A stretch of DNA of 47,326 nt from Sorangiineae bacterium NIC37A_2 (lineage in GTDB: Bacteria > Myxococcota_A > Polyangia > Polyangiales > Polyangiaceae), in the NCBI GenBank assembly GCA_002085155.1, contig NASX01000039.1:1-47326 (forward strand), given 5' to 3'. The notes below the pieces were generated by a model that was given only the letters and a program-made list of their open reading frames with translations, searched no databases and was not told the DNA's origin. Shown piece by piece: positions 28,087 to 36,514 of this stretch. The translations under genes were made by a program, and so were the position numbers. How positions within the stretch are numbered: position 1 is the first letter of the stretch; every line of letters begins with the position of its first letter.

Positions 28087-28581
28087 TCAGAGGGCGCTCT
28101 TGGCGGCGGCGTAGTCGGGCTCGTTTGTGATCTCGGGCACGAGCTCGCTGTGCTTGACGATGCCCTGACCGTCGATGACGACCACTGCACGGGCCGTGAG
28201 TCCTTTGAGAGGACCATCGGTGATGAGCACGCCGTAGTCGGAGGCGAACGAGGAGCGGAAGGAGGAGAGGGGGATCACGTTCTTCAGGCCCTCTGCTTCA
28301 CAGAAGCGCGCCTGAGCGAACGGAAGATCAGCGCTCACCAAGACGACCTTCACGTCGGAGTTCCCCGTGACCTCAGTGTTGAACTTGCGAGCGGTGGCCT
28401 GACAAACGCCCGTGTCGTAGCTCGGGTTGATCGTGACAACGATCGTCTTGCCCGCGAAATCAGCGAGGCTCTTCTCGCTCAGATCCGCGGCCACGAGCGT
28501 GAAGGGGGGGGCCTTCGACCCAGGGGCGGGAAGGTTACCGTTGGTGCTGACGTCACTGCCTTTGAACTTGGTCGTTGCCAT
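28087..28581 (-). CDS. tpx: Thiol peroxidase (peroxiredoxin)
   Basis: Thioredoxin-fold peroxidase that reduces hydroperoxides. The peroxidatic cysteine is Cys60 in [17 protein letters not shown] (T-x-x-C kept). Cys94 in [20 protein letters not shown] is the resolving cysteine, in the normal atypical two-Cys arrangement. The [20 protein letters not shown] segment and a C-terminal [20 protein letters not shown] are typical. I chose the ATG at 28581 ([15 protein letters not shown], 164 aa), the standard Tpx length; longer in-frame starts add Arg-rich sequence. It follows udk on the same strand and is separated by about 115 nt, so may have its own promoter. Confidence 0.94.
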   Translation of the reverse strand: MATTKFKGSDVSTNGNLPAPGSKAPPFTLVAADLSEKSLADFAGKTIVVTINPSYDTGVCQATARKFNTEVTGNSDVKVVLVSADLPFAQARFCEAEGLKNVIPLSSFRSSFASDYGVLITDGPLKGLTARAVVVIDGQGIVKHSELVPEITNEPDYAAAKSAL

Positions 28582-28695
28582 CTCGCGCTTCTCGTATCCT
28601 ACAGAAAGGCGGCTGCCAACCTTGAGACGGCGGGGGCCCCGAGCGAGCAGGAGCGCTCTGGCCCTGGCTCTGCGCTCGAGCCCGCGCACCGCCGC

Positions 28696-29322
28696 TTAGG
28701 GGGACGAAGCGAGCAGCATCTTGAGCCGGGCGACGATGACCTCGAGGGCCTCGGCGTTCTCGCCTCCCTCGGGCACGATCAGGTGCGCGCGCCGCCTACT
28801 CGGGGCAACGTGGAGCAGGTGCATGGGCCGGACGGTGCGCTCGTATTGCGTCGCGATCGACTCGAGATCGCGGCCGCGCTCGTTCATGTCGCGACGGATG
28901 CGCCTTAAGAGCCGAATGTCGTCGTCGGTGTCCACGAAGATGCGCAGGTCGAAGGAGGAGAAGAGCTTCGGCTCGGCGAACAGGAGCATGCCCTCGACCA
29001 CAATGATCGGAGCGGGCAAGACCGTGCGCGTCGCCCGAGAGCGAGTGTGCGTCGAAAAATCGTAGACGGGAGCTTCGATGGCTTTGCCGTCTCGGAGAGC
29101 CTCGAGGTGTTCGAAGAGGAGCTCACCCTCGAGCGCGGCGGGCTCGTCGTAGTTGATCTCCTGGCGCTCCGAGGGGGGAAGCTGCGAGCGGTCCCGATAG
29201 TACCAGTCATATTCGAGCAGGCTCACGTCCCTCTCGAGCTCTCTCTCGAGCTCCCGGGCGAGGGTGGTCTTCCCGCTTCCTGTCCCGCCAGCGATCCCGA
29301 CGAAGAGCCGCGCTTTGGTCAT
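28696..29322 (-). CDS. udk: Uridine kinase
   Basis: Phosphorylates uridine and cytidine in nucleoside salvage. P-loop IAGGTGSGKTTLARELE near the N-terminus, SLLEYDWYYRDRSQLPPSER (substrate-binding), NYDEPAALEGELLFEHLEAL, PIIVVEGMLLFAEPKLFSSF and RRIRRDMNERGRDLESIATQ fit the family. Length (208 aa) is typical. The ATG at 29322 gives the normal start. It lies downstream of tRNA-Glu and upstream of tpx on the same strand, with a terminator between the tRNA and udk. Confidence 0.94.
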   Translation of the reverse strand: MTKARLFVGIAGGTGSGKTTLARELERELERDVSLLEYDWYYRDRSQLPPSERQEINYDEPAALEGELLFEHLEALRDGKAIEAPVYDFSTHTRSRATRTVLPAPIIVVEGMLLFAEPKLFSSFDLRIFVDTDDDIRLLRRIRRDMNERGRDLESIATQYERTVRPMHLLHVAPSRRRAHLIVPEGGENAEALEVIVARLKMLLASSP

Positions 29323-29372
29323 CTCAGGCGCCAGGCTACAGGCAGAGGCGCCTGCGGGCGACCCAAGTGAAA

Positions 29373-29401
29373 AGAGCCGCCCCTCGGGAGGGTGCGGCTC
29401 T
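29373..29401 (-). terminator. Terminator after tRNA-Glu
   Basis: On the minus strand AGAGCCGC and GCGGCTCT form an 8-bp stem over a 13-nt loop that itself can pair (CCCTCCCGAGGGG type), followed directly by TTTTC. A well-formed rho-independent terminator between tRNA-Glu and udk. Confidence 0.78.
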
Positions 29402-29416
29402 CTCGTTTCAGCTTGG

Positions 29417-29490
29417 CGTCCCCAAGGGGATTTGAACCCCTGTTACAGCCTTGAAAGGGCCGTGTCCTGGGCCGACTAGACGATGGGGAC
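29417..29490 (-). tRNA. tRNA-Glu (anticodon UUC)
   Basis: A 74-nt cloverleaf on the minus strand: acceptor GTCCCCA/TGGGGAC with discriminator G (29417). Its D-arm is TCGTCTAGTCGGCCCAGGAC. The anticodon arm is CGGCC-CTTTCAA-GGCTG, giving TTC (glutamate). The T arm is AGGGGTTCAAATCCCCT. CCA is not encoded. Confidence 0.96.
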
Positions 29491-29517
29491 CCGCCCCGAG
29501 GAATCTCGGGGACGGCT

Positions 29518-29546
29518 CCTATAGCGGCCCGGCCCCGACCCCGCAA
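29518..29546 (-). promoter_or_regulatory. Promoter for tRNA-Glu
   Basis: On the minus strand TTGCGG, a 17-nt GC-rich spacer and TATAGG lie 27 nt before the mature tRNA. Near-consensus spacing and a stable-RNA target make this one of the better sigma-70-like promoters in the window. Confidence 0.72.
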
Positions 29547-29577
29547 GCACCTCTGAGCGGAAGAGCCCGCAACTTTT

Positions 29578-31422
29578 TCAAATTCCGTCGCCCCGGGAGC
29601 GTTCTCGGACAAACGCGCTGACCCAGACGAGGGGCGCGTTCCAGTTGATGGCGACCTCGTTCACGCTGTAGGCGTCGATGTGGTCGAGGTAGCACTGGGC
29701 CGGGGGCATATCGCGGCGCAGGCCGTGGCGACGTGTCGTGGGGTCCTCGAGGCCCGAATTGGGGCCGCCGGCGAGGGCGCCCGGTGGGGGCGGGGGAAAG
29801 GCAGAGTTCATCGAGTGCGCCCAGAAGCGGTGGTGGGGATTTTCGAAGCGCACGGTTCCGTACCCGCTCACATAGGTCTGATGGATCGGATTTTTCCCGA
29901 GCAGATAGTCGAGCCCCCCGATGACGCCGTGGGCAAAGCGAGGATCGCGGGTGAAGTCGAAGGCGAGCGCGAGCACGATTGCGTTATTGACGACGACTGA
30001 GTTCGAACCCCAGGGATATCGCCCGTTGGTTCCGAGCTGAAGCGGATGCCCGTAGCCTTCCTTCGCTTCGATCTCGAGGTAGCTCTCAGCGCCCCGGATG
30101 ATCTCTTCCCGAGCGCGGGCTTTGAGCTCCTTGTCGGGCGCTTCCTTGAGTCCGAGGCTGATCCAGCCGAGCGCGGCCGTCGCTTGCCAGCTCATCGAGC
30201 CACTCACGCCGCTTCGATCGGGGCTGCCGTCAGCGAGAGCGGGCCAGATCGGGAACGCGGAAAAATGGGGGCTGTTCTCGAAGGCGCTCCGAAACTCTTC
30301 TTCGCCGGTCGTCAGGTAGAGCTCCACCTCGGCCCAGAAAAACTCGTCTGTGACGTCCTTGTCGTCGTAGGGGCCTCCGCCTGTTTTGTCGGTGGGGCTC
30401 GCGTAGCGGGTAGGCTCGCGCTTTGCGGCGGCGTACGCCTTTCGACTTGCGTCCAGGGCCCGGGCGGCGAAGGCCGCGTCGAACGGAGGATAAAGGCGAG
30501 CGGCCTGGGCGAGCACGGCGGCCAGGTTGAGCGTGGCGGCGGTGCTCGGGGGGTGGATGCCGCGGGAGGCGGTTTCCGTCGGAGGTTCGATAGCGAGCGC
30601 CGACCAGGAGTGATCGTGGATCTTGTGATGGGCCATGTGCTCGAGGGGCTGCCCCGCCGGCACCTGCATCTTCATAAGAAACTCAAGCTCGAAGCGGGCC
30701 TCATCGAGGATATCGGGCACGCCGTTATGGCTCTCGGGGATGTTCCAGGCGCCGTCGCCGAGCGCGCGAAGGTCTCCTCCGACAAGCGAAGTCCGCTCAT
30801 AGAGCGCGAGCAGCGTCCAGACGGAGATACCGCCGTTTACTACATACTTCCCGTAGTCGCCCGCGTCGTACCAGCCGCCGCTCACGTCGAGCCGATAGGT
30901 GCACGAGCCTCCCGGCCAACAGGGCACCGAGCGATCGCTCAAGTGTCCCGGGGGGCGTGACCAAAGGTCGCTCGGCACGTAAGGCACGACGAGCGGGACG
31001 CCGCTGCGATTGTGATAGAAGTATTTGGCAGCCTCGAAGGGCAATCGATCATAGATCTCTTCGGAGATCGTGAAGGGAAAGCTCGTCTCACCGCGGCTCG
31101 TGAGGCGAAATCCTGCCCCCTTTTCCCGCACGGAGGAGAAGTCGATGCGGTGGACCTCGTGGCCCGAAGCTTTATCGAATCCGAAGGGCTGGCTCAGGCC
31201 GCGCCAAACCGTACCGCTGGGTCCCTCGAGCGTCACCTCGACCGGAGTCTTCGAGCTCGAGCGCAAGATGGCCGTCTTCGGCCCAGCGGGCAGATAGCCG
31301 ACCTGATTGACGTGAACTTTTGGCCCCGTGCGCGCCGCCCAACGGGCGCCGCCTCGCTTTTTGACGCACCCGCCCAAGGTGAGGGCAACGGCGATCACGA
31401 GAGCGAACCCGGCGCGCATCAC
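29578..31422 (-). CDS. Lipoprotein family-9 glycoside hydrolase
   Basis: Cell-surface or periplasmic endoglucanase-like enzyme of family GH9. A signal peptide with lipobox LTLGGC (Cys19) is followed by a CelD-type Ig-like N-terminal domain (VHVNQVGYLPAGPKTAILRS to GFRLTSRGETSFPFT). The (alpha/alpha)6 barrel carries the catalytic Asp pair in VSGGWYDAGDYGKYVVNGG (Asp186, Asp189). Further motifs are LGKNPIHQTYVSGYG, NPHHRFWAHSMN and the acid Glu589 in SVNEVAINWNAPLVW. Length is 614 aa, normal for Ig+GH9. The start is GTG at 31422 or ATG at 31419. It is last of three same-strand genes after the M74/LysM endopeptidase and an uncharacterised protein, which suggests an exopolysaccharide- or wall-processing role. 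Confidence 0.9.
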   Translation of the reverse strand: MMRAGFALVIAVALTLGGCVKKRGGARWAARTGPKVHVNQVGYLPAGPKTAILRSSSKTPVEVTLEGPSGTVWRGLSQPFGFDKASGHEVHRIDFSSVREKGAGFRLTSRGETSFPFTISEEIYDRLPFEAAKYFYHNRSGVPLVVPYVPSDLWSRPPGHLSDRSVPCWPGGSCTYRLDVSGGWYDAGDYGKYVVNGGISVWTLLALYERTSLVGGDLRALGDGAWNIPESHNGVPDILDEARFELEFLMKMQVPAGQPLEHMAHHKIHDHSWSALAIEPPTETASRGIHPPSTAATLNLAAVLAQAARLYPPFDAAFAARALDASRKAYAAAKREPTRYASPTDKTGGGPYDDKDVTDEFFWAEVELYLTTGEEEFRSAFENSPHFSAFPIWPALADGSPDRSGVSGSMSWQATAALGWISLGLKEAPDKELKARAREEIIRGAESYLEIEAKEGYGHPLQLGTNGRYPWGSNSVVVNNAIVLALAFDFTRDPRFAHGVIGGLDYLLGKNPIHQTYVSGYGTVRFENPHHRFWAHSMNSAFPPPPPGALAGGPNSGLEDPTTRRHGLRRDMPPAQCYLDHIDAYSVNEVAINWNAPLVWVSAFVRERSRGDGI

Positions 31423-31429
31423 GAGCGAA

Positions 31430-32323
31430 CTAGCCCCGACGCGGGAGCTGGAGCACCTTGCCTCGACTCGGCGGAGGATCGATCGGCGGCAAGCTGAGCA
31501 CGAGGCCTTCGATCACCGGGAGCGCGTGAAGCAGAGCGGCTTCGACGTGGAGCTCAGAGAAGGGCCCCGGGAAATACACAGCGAGCAGGTAGATCCCTGC
31601 GAAGGATCGGACCATGTACCCGAGCGAATCCCCATGGACCACTCGCCGGATGAAGGAGCTCTGGGTCGAGGGACCCTCGGGCGATTCGGTCCAATCGCGC
31701 AGCGCCGAGATGGTTTGGGCGCGGAGGAGGTGAGCCCGTCGCGCCTTGAGAGAGCGTCCCGCGAGCCGAGCCAAGAGGCGCTCCATCTTCGCTCGCGTTT
31801 CTGCGTCGAAGGACTCGAGGGCGGTGGCGCGCTCTTCGGGCACGAGACCACCGACGACACTCAGATCGACCCCCTTGTCGAGCGCCTCCCATACGAGCTC
31901 GCCCGCCTGACGGGCTTCGTCGAAATCTTCTCCATCGAGCTGGCCGTCGGAAGAGGCCCAGATGACCGGCGACTTCAAATCCAAGATCAGCGCGCCGGTT
32001 GCGCCAATGCGCGCGGTGAGCTGATAGAGCTCATCGTCGAGGCGTCGCTTCACGAGATGTTCCTCGGCGTCGGCCCGCGTGCGGGGGGCTTCGATGGGCG
32101 AATCGAAGAAGGACTCGGCGAGCTGCTTCAGGCGCAGGTTTGCGCGCGCGCGATCTTCAGGAGGGGCCGAGAACACAGCGACCAAACGGAAGCCGTCTTG
32201 GACCTGAGCGCAGAGGATCTCGGCCGTGTCCGGCGGATCTCCGCCGATCTCGAGCCGAGCGTTTTCACATCCCATCTCTCGCTGGACGAGCTTGAGAACT
32301 CGCTCGAGCGTCTCCCTATTCAC
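31430..32323 (-). CDS. Uncharacterised protein, roadblock/GAF-like layout
   Basis: A 297-residue soluble protein that I do not recognise. A helical N-terminal half (ERVLKLVQREMGCENARLEI) precedes a segment with regulatory-domain character: LYQLTARIGATGALILDLKS then VIWASSDGQLDGEDF. The C-terminal stretch RSFAGIYLLAVYFPGPFSEL then HVEAALLHALPVIEGLVL is reminiscent of roadblock/LC7 beta-alpha units. No signal peptide is present. The start is GTG at 32323. It sits seven bases before the GH9 gene and 20 bases after the murein endopeptidase gene, so it is almost certainly cotranscribed with them. Roadblock proteins usually regulate small GTPases, but none is adjacent and this reading is weak. Confidence 0.7.
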   Translation of the reverse strand: MNRETLERVLKLVQREMGCENARLEIGGDPPDTAEILCAQVQDGFRLVAVFSAPPEDRARANLRLKQLAESFFDSPIEAPRTRADAEEHLVKRRLDDELYQLTARIGATGALILDLKSPVIWASSDGQLDGEDFDEARQAGELVWEALDKGVDLSVVGGLVPEERATALESFDAETRAKMERLLARLAGRSLKARRAHLLRAQTISALRDWTESPEGPSTQSSFIRRVVHGDSLGYMVRSFAGIYLLAVYFPGPFSELHVEAALLHALPVIEGLVLSLPPIDPPPSRGKVLQLPRRG

Positions 32324-32343
32324 GCTCGCTACGGTAACCCGGT

Positions 32344-33366
32344 CTAGCGTTTCTGGCGAGCTGGTTGTTTTTTCACGGAAGAAGCGGACGAACGAGCGGG
32401 AGCTGCGCCGTGAGTCGGGATTTTGTAGACGCGTTTGGCCTGGATGGTCGTCCCTTTGAGGCCATTGGCCCGCTGGATAGCGAGCACGGTCGTCCCGTAT
32501 TTCTTCGCGAGCATGCCCAAGGTCTCGCCCTTCTTGGCCTTGTGGAGCGTGAAGGTCGGGATCTCGGGGATGACCTGAGCGCGCACCAGGCTCGCGTAGG
32601 CGAGCGAGCCAGCGCGCTCGGCGAAGGGATTATGGAAGCGGATATGGAAGTGGGTGGCGTGGCCGGGCGCGTGCCGGAACACGGCTCCGCGGGGGCCAGC
32701 GCCGGTGCCGTCGAAGAGGGCCGCGAGCCATCTCGGATCTTCACCAACGCTCGCTGCATAGGAGCGAATCATCTTTTGGATATAGGTGGCGATGAAGATC
32801 ATCTCGACGTCGCCCTCTGTGAGGAGCGAGCGCAAGAAGGTCCAGGTTCGCGGCAGGTCGAGGTTCTTCGCCGTGGCCGGGCGGTACCAGGTGTCCGCGG
32901 TGGTGTAGAAAAAGCCAACGTCCACGTCGCGGCCTGACTGATGGCTGCGGTGGGGTTTGAGGTGTCCGCCGTTCTTTTGGCTGATATCCCCGACGTAGAG
33001 AGGGCGCGTGTCCGGGTGCTGCCGGTGGACCGCCATAACGGCTCTCTGCAAGAAGAAAAGAGTTTCTTCCGTCGCGTAGGCGGTCTCGGGGCGGACGACG
33101 TGGATGTACTCGCTCTCCTTGAGCTGGACTCCGTTGATGAGTTGGCCGCGATTCGGTCGGCCCACGGACATCGAGCCGAGAGAGCCGATGTCGCGGCGAA
33201 TGAGCGAAGCGAGCTCGGCGTCGTCGAGGGAAGCGTAGGGCGCGTGCGCGAGGGTCGAGAGCAGCGCCTCCGGGACGGAGGCCGGAGTCACCATGCGGGA
33301 GAGCGGCGCGCTCGCGAGGTTCATCACCAAGAGAGCGCGGGTGCTGGTCGCAAGAAGGGAAAGCAT
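32344..33366 (-). CDS. M74-type murein endopeptidase with C-terminal LysM
   Basis: A 340-residue secreted protein with a probable signal peptide (MLSLLATSTRALLVMNLASA). It is followed by a MepA-type, penicillin-insensitive murein endopeptidase domain: SMSVGRPNRGQLINGVQLKE, then GDISQKNGGHLKPHRSHQSG ending in RDVDVGF (zinc His and Asp). GPRGAVFRHAPGHATHFHIR with the HFH zinc/catalytic residues closes the domain. The C-terminus has a LysM motif (FTLHKAKKGETLGMLAKKYG, then TTVLAIQRANGLKG) that binds peptidoglycan, and a basic tail. It cleaves cross-links between stem peptides by family knowledge. It is first of the three-gene minus-strand set with the GH9 gene. Confidence 0.88.
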   Translation of the reverse strand: MLSLLATSTRALLVMNLASAPLSRMVTPASVPEALLSTLAHAPYASLDDAELASLIRRDIGSLGSMSVGRPNRGQLINGVQLKESEYIHVVRPETAYATEETLFFLQRAVMAVHRQHPDTRPLYVGDISQKNGGHLKPHRSHQSGRDVDVGFFYTTADTWYRPATAKNLDLPRTWTFLRSLLTEGDVEMIFIATYIQKMIRSYAASVGEDPRWLAALFDGTGAGPRGAVFRHAPGHATHFHIRFHNPFAERAGSLAYASLVRAQVIPEIPTFTLHKAKKGETLGMLAKKYGTTVLAIQRANGLKGTTIQAKRVYKIPTHGAAPARSSASSVKKQPARQKR

Positions 33367-33753
33367 CGGAGCGCGAAGAGAGCCAGCAGACTAGCAGCCG
33401 GGCGCCCAAGGCCCAGGAAAAATTGCGCAGGAGGCCAGCATAAGGGGAGAAATGTCCTACAAAAAGCGCCGGGCGCGCGGCGCACTTCCGCACAATCAGC
33501 GGATTCTGCGCTGAGCTGGCACGGGCCTCATTGGGTCGCGGAATTTGAGCTTCAGTGAAAGCATCGACTGCATCGCGTCTCGCGGGCGACCGAGAGGGCG
33601 GTGCGCAAAAATCGCGCGCTCCTTCGGTGCAGCGCTCTCGCGGGGGAGCCACTGCCTTTCGCGTTCCGCGGGCGAGCCTCGCGCATTTGCGGGGTGCCTT
33701 TCGGGATGCGGTGCTTGCTGGGGCGCTCTGAGGTATGGGTGGCGCCGAAAGCC
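33367..33753. other. Spacer between divergent endopeptidase and pdxH genes
   Basis: About 390 bases without a gene I support. A TAGTCT hexamer on the minus strand (33388-33393) could be a -10 for the endopeptidase gene. In-frame sequence upstream of the pdxH ATG (from 33601) translates but has no family similarity. No recognisable riboswitch or operator was seen. Confidence 0.5.
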
Positions 33754-34356
33754 ATGAGCGAGATCGTCAACTACTCATCGATCGTAGATCCCCTCGACGT
33801 TTTTGAGCGATGGCAGGCCGAATGGGCCGCGTCGGGTGCGCCGTACCCGGAAGCAATGACGCTCGCGACTGTGAGCGAAGACGGAGCGCCCCGGGCGCGC
33901 ACGGTCCTCTTTCGAGGTCGAGCAGGTCGACACATCCAGTTCTTCACGAACTACGAGAGCCGCAAGGGGCGAGACCTTGCCGCGAATCCGACAGCCTGCC
34001 TCCTTTTTCATTTCACGAACGTCGCCCGACAGGTCACGATCTCGGGTCCTGTAGAGAAAGTCAGCCGTGAGGTGAGCGAGGCCTATTTCGCGACCCGGCC
34101 ACGGGAGAGCCAGCTCGGAGCCTGGGCATCGAGTCAAAGTCAGCGGATTGGGAGCCGAGCCGAGCTTCTCGAGCGTCTGCGCGCCGTCGAAGAGCGCTTC
34201 GCCGGGCAACAGGTCCCTTGCCCACCCCACTGGGGCGGGTTTCAAGTGCGCGCCGATCGCGTCGAGCTCTGGCAAGGCATGCCGGGAAGACTGCACGATC
34301 GCGCTGAGTTCCTCTTTCAGGGGGAACGCTACGAGATGCACCTGCTGTGTCCCTGA
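33754..34356 (+). CDS. pdxH: Pyridoxamine 5'-phosphate oxidase
   Basis: FMN enzyme that makes pyridoxal phosphate from PNP or PMP. The ATG at 33754 (MSEIVNYSSIVDPLDVFERW) gives 200 aa, a normal length. Motifs are EAMTLATVSEDGAPRARTVL, IQFFTNYESRKGRDLAANPT (FMN-binding), QVTISGPVEKVSREVSEAYF, TRPRESQLGAWASSQSQRI (phosphate-binding) and PPHWGGFQVRADRVELWQGM with the C-terminal RLHDRAEF. An upstream in-frame start at 33601 is rejected because the extra residues are not family-like. It stands alone before pfkA (150-nt gap). Confidence 0.95.
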   Translation: MSEIVNYSSIVDPLDVFERWQAEWAASGAPYPEAMTLATVSEDGAPRARTVLFRGRAGRHIQFFTNYESRKGRDLAANPTACLLFHFTNVARQVTISGPVEKVSREVSEAYFATRPRESQLGAWASSQSQRIGSRAELLERLRAVEERFAGQQVPCPPHWGGFQVRADRVELWQGMPGRLHDRAEFLFQGERYEMHLLCP

Positions 34357-34493
34357 GCGGGGCGGGCGAGCGCGCGACGCCCCACATGTGGGAGCTCCTT
34401 TTCGAGCCTGGCCGCTCCCTCGCGATGCTCGGGCCGTGGTGGGGAGCGCCCTTGGGAGGTTTTTTGCAGGGTCAAAGGGCCGGTCGTTTCGTG

Positions 34494-34499
34494 TAGTCT
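34494..34499 (+). promoter_or_regulatory. Candidate -10 (TAGTCT) directly ahead of pfkA
   Basis: TAGTCT ends eight bases before the pfkA ATG. No good -35 was found at 16-18 nt; TTGCAG (34464-34469) is too far. Confidence 0.28.
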
Positions 34500-34507
34500 G
34501 ACAAGGC

Positions 34508-35647
34508 ATGAAGTCGCAGACGAAATCGATCGGAATCCTCACCGCTGGCGGCGACTGTCCCGGCCTGAACGCTGCGATCCGGGGCGTGGCGAAGGCGGCC
34601 ATGCACTACGGAATCCAGGTGCATGGGATCCTCGATGGGTTTCGCGGGCTGGTCGAAAATCGCTCGATCCCGCTCGACTCGCGGAGCGTGAGCGGGCTTT
34701 TGACCGCGGGCGGGACGCTCCTCGGAACGTCGCGCGACAAGCCGCACAAGATGCGCATGGGCTCAGAGGTGATGGATATGACAGAGGTTGCCGTCGCCAA
34801 CATGAAGCGCATGAACATCGACTGTCTCGTCTGCCTCGGCGGCAATGGCACGCAGAAGAACGCGCTCCGGCTCCGGGAAGCGACCGACATCGGCATCATC
34901 ACGCTCCCCAAGACGATCGACAACGACGTCGCCTGTACGGACGTCAGCTTCGGATTCGACTCAGCCATGCGCGTCGCGACCGAAGCCGTCGATCGACTGC
35001 ACACCACCGCCACCAGCCACCACCGCATCATCGTCTGTGAGATCATGGGCCACGACGCTGGTTGGCTCGCGCTCGGCGCGGGGATCGCGGGCGGCGCTGA
35101 CGTGATCTTGATCCCGGAGATCCCCTACGATCTCGAGATCGTCGCGCGCCATTTGAACAATCGCCGCAAGAGCGGGAAGCGTTTTTCGATCATCGCCGTC
35201 GCCGAAGGCGTTCGTTCTCGGGACCAGCTCGCCCTCGAGGAGGCCGATCCCGAGCGGAAGAAGAAAAAGAAAAAGAGCGAGCCGGAAGAGGTGTTCGACG
35301 CTTTGACCAACGAAGGGGTCCATCTCGTGCAGGAGTCGGTCGCGAGCAGGATCGCGCGCCGGATTCAGACCATGACCGGCGTCGAAGCTCGCGTCACCGC
35401 CCTCGGCCACGTCCAGCGCGGCGGCCAGCCGACCCCCTACGACCGCTTGCTCGCGACGCGCCTGGGGACGAAAGCGGGAAAGCTTCTCGCCGAGGGCGTC
35501 TACGACGTTATGGTCGCGCTCCAAGGGGGCGACACGGTGCCGGTCCCGCTCAAGGAGGTGGCCTGTAAGAAGAAGCTCGTTCCCGCGGATCACCCGTGGA
35601 TCGAGTCGGCCCGCCTCGTCGAGACCTGCTTCGGCGACGAAGTCTGA
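34508..35647 (+). CDS. pfkA: 6-phosphofructokinase, group III-like
   Basis: Phosphorylates fructose 6-phosphate in glycolysis. The N-terminus GILTAGGDCPGLNAAIRGV and the catalytic loop PKTIDNDVACTDVSFGFDSA (Asp138) are clear, as are EIMGHDAGWLALGAGIAGGA and LGHVQRGGQPTPYDRLLATR. In place of GGDGS the phosphate-donor motif reads GGNGT (Asn113), and a Lys (135) precedes TIDND. In known subfamilies Gly at the next position goes with ATP use and Lys135 with the PPi or group III type, so I expect ATP use but call it uncertain. A Lys-rich insertion (PERKKKKKKSEPEEV) of about 20 residues interrupts the middle. It is 379 aa long. Confidence 0.93.
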   Translation: MKSQTKSIGILTAGGDCPGLNAAIRGVAKAAMHYGIQVHGILDGFRGLVENRSIPLDSRSVSGLLTAGGTLLGTSRDKPHKMRMGSEVMDMTEVAVANMKRMNIDCLVCLGGNGTQKNALRLREATDIGIITLPKTIDNDVACTDVSFGFDSAMRVATEAVDRLHTTATSHHRIIVCEIMGHDAGWLALGAGIAGGADVILIPEIPYDLEIVARHLNNRRKSGKRFSIIAVAEGVRSRDQLALEEADPERKKKKKKSEPEEVFDALTNEGVHLVQESVASRIARRIQTMTGVEARVTALGHVQRGGQPTPYDRLLATRLGTKAGKLLAEGVYDVMVALQGGDTVPVPLKEVACKKKLVPADHPWIESARLVETCFGDEV

Positions 35648-35665
35648 ACGTCCTGCGCGGGGGGC

Positions 35666-36514
35666 TCATTCGGGCCAACTCTGGATCAAGATGTCGAGCA
35701 GTCCTTCAGGATTGTCGACATGGACCCAGTGGCCGGACTTCGGCAGGTGGTGGAGGCGGAGGTGCGCGGAGGATGGAGCCAGTTCCTCGGCTCGTGCGCG
35801 CATGGTTCCCGACCAGCGATCGGAGTGTTCGGCCACGACCAGGTGAAACTCTGGAGTGTGGGGGCGGCGTTCGCTGAGCGTCTCGAGGAACGGCCACAGA
35901 TCGAGAGAGAAGTAGTCCGACAGGAGCTCCCGGAGAGCGCGCTCGTCGAAGCGCCAGGTGAAGGTGTCGCCACTGCGCTCGACATTCGTGGAAAGCCAGT
36001 TGGCGATGCCACTCGAGAGTCCTGCCGCGAGCAAGGTCTCGACCACGTAGGCGCGACTTGGAAATGGCGGGCGGAGCGATGAGGCTGCCTTCAGCACGGT
36101 GAGCACTTCATGAGACTCGAGAGCCACCTGCTTTCCAGGATCGCTGTCGAGGGCCCAGACCTGGCGCAAGGGCACGTCGCTCGGGCTCGCTCCCTGGCGC
36201 TCGGCGTAGGCTTTCCCATAGGCGAGAGCGACCTTCCCGCCGAGGGAGTGCCCGATCATGATCTCAGGTGGTCCAATCTCGTGCGCGAGGTTCTCGAAAT
36301 CCTGCACGCAGGCGGCGATATTGTGGGGCGGATCGGCGGGGGGACTCTTGCCGTGGAGGCGCAGGTCGACGAGCGCGATCTTGAAGTCGGGCCTCTTGGT
36401 GACGATGCGGCGAGCGAAGGCGCGGAGATTGTGGGCGGCGCCGAGCGCTCCATGAGTCAAAAAACAGAGTCTCGCGGCGCTTTCCTCGCCGACGATGCTG
36501 TAGGAGGGGATCAT
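35666..36514 (-). CDS. Alpha/beta hydrolase
   Basis: A 282-residue alpha/beta-fold hydrolase. The oxyanion region is LCFLTHGALGAAHNLRAFAR. DLRLHGKSP, the nucleophile elbow IMIGHSLGGKVALAYG (Ser in GHSLGG) and the C-terminal His in LPKSGHWVHVDNPEGL complete the triad with a plausible Asp/Glu in VVAEHSDRW. No signal peptide is present, so it is cytoplasmic. It resembles esterase or epoxide-hydrolase-like proteins (YbfF type), but the substrate cannot be read. Its ATG overlaps the RidA-like stop (ATGA at 36511-36514), so the two genes are translationally coupled. Confidence 0.88.
   Translation of the reverse strand: MIPSYSIVGEESAARLCFLTHGALGAAHNLRAFARRIVTKRPDFKIALVDLRLHGKSPPADPPHNIAACVQDFENLAHEIGPPEIMIGHSLGGKVALAYGKAYAERQGASPSDVPLRQVWALDSDPGKQVALESHEVLTVLKAASSLRPPFPSRAYVVETLLAAGLSSGIANWLSTNVERSGDTFTWRFDERALRELLSDYFSLDLWPFLETLSERRPHTPEFHLVVAEHSDRWSGTMRARAEELAPSSAHLRLHHLPKSGHWVHVDNPEGLLDILIQSWPE

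Noticed and set aside
32226-32459. Short plus-strand frame in the gap between the endopeptidase and the LC7-like gene
   Set aside because: It overlaps real minus-strand genes on both sides and has no protein-like character.
34508-35647. Lys-rich A-run in pfkA considered as a sequencing error or slippage frameshift
   Set aside because: Both halves of the enzyme continue in the same frame across the AAGAAGAAAAAGAAAAAG tract, so the insertion is in frame and probably real.
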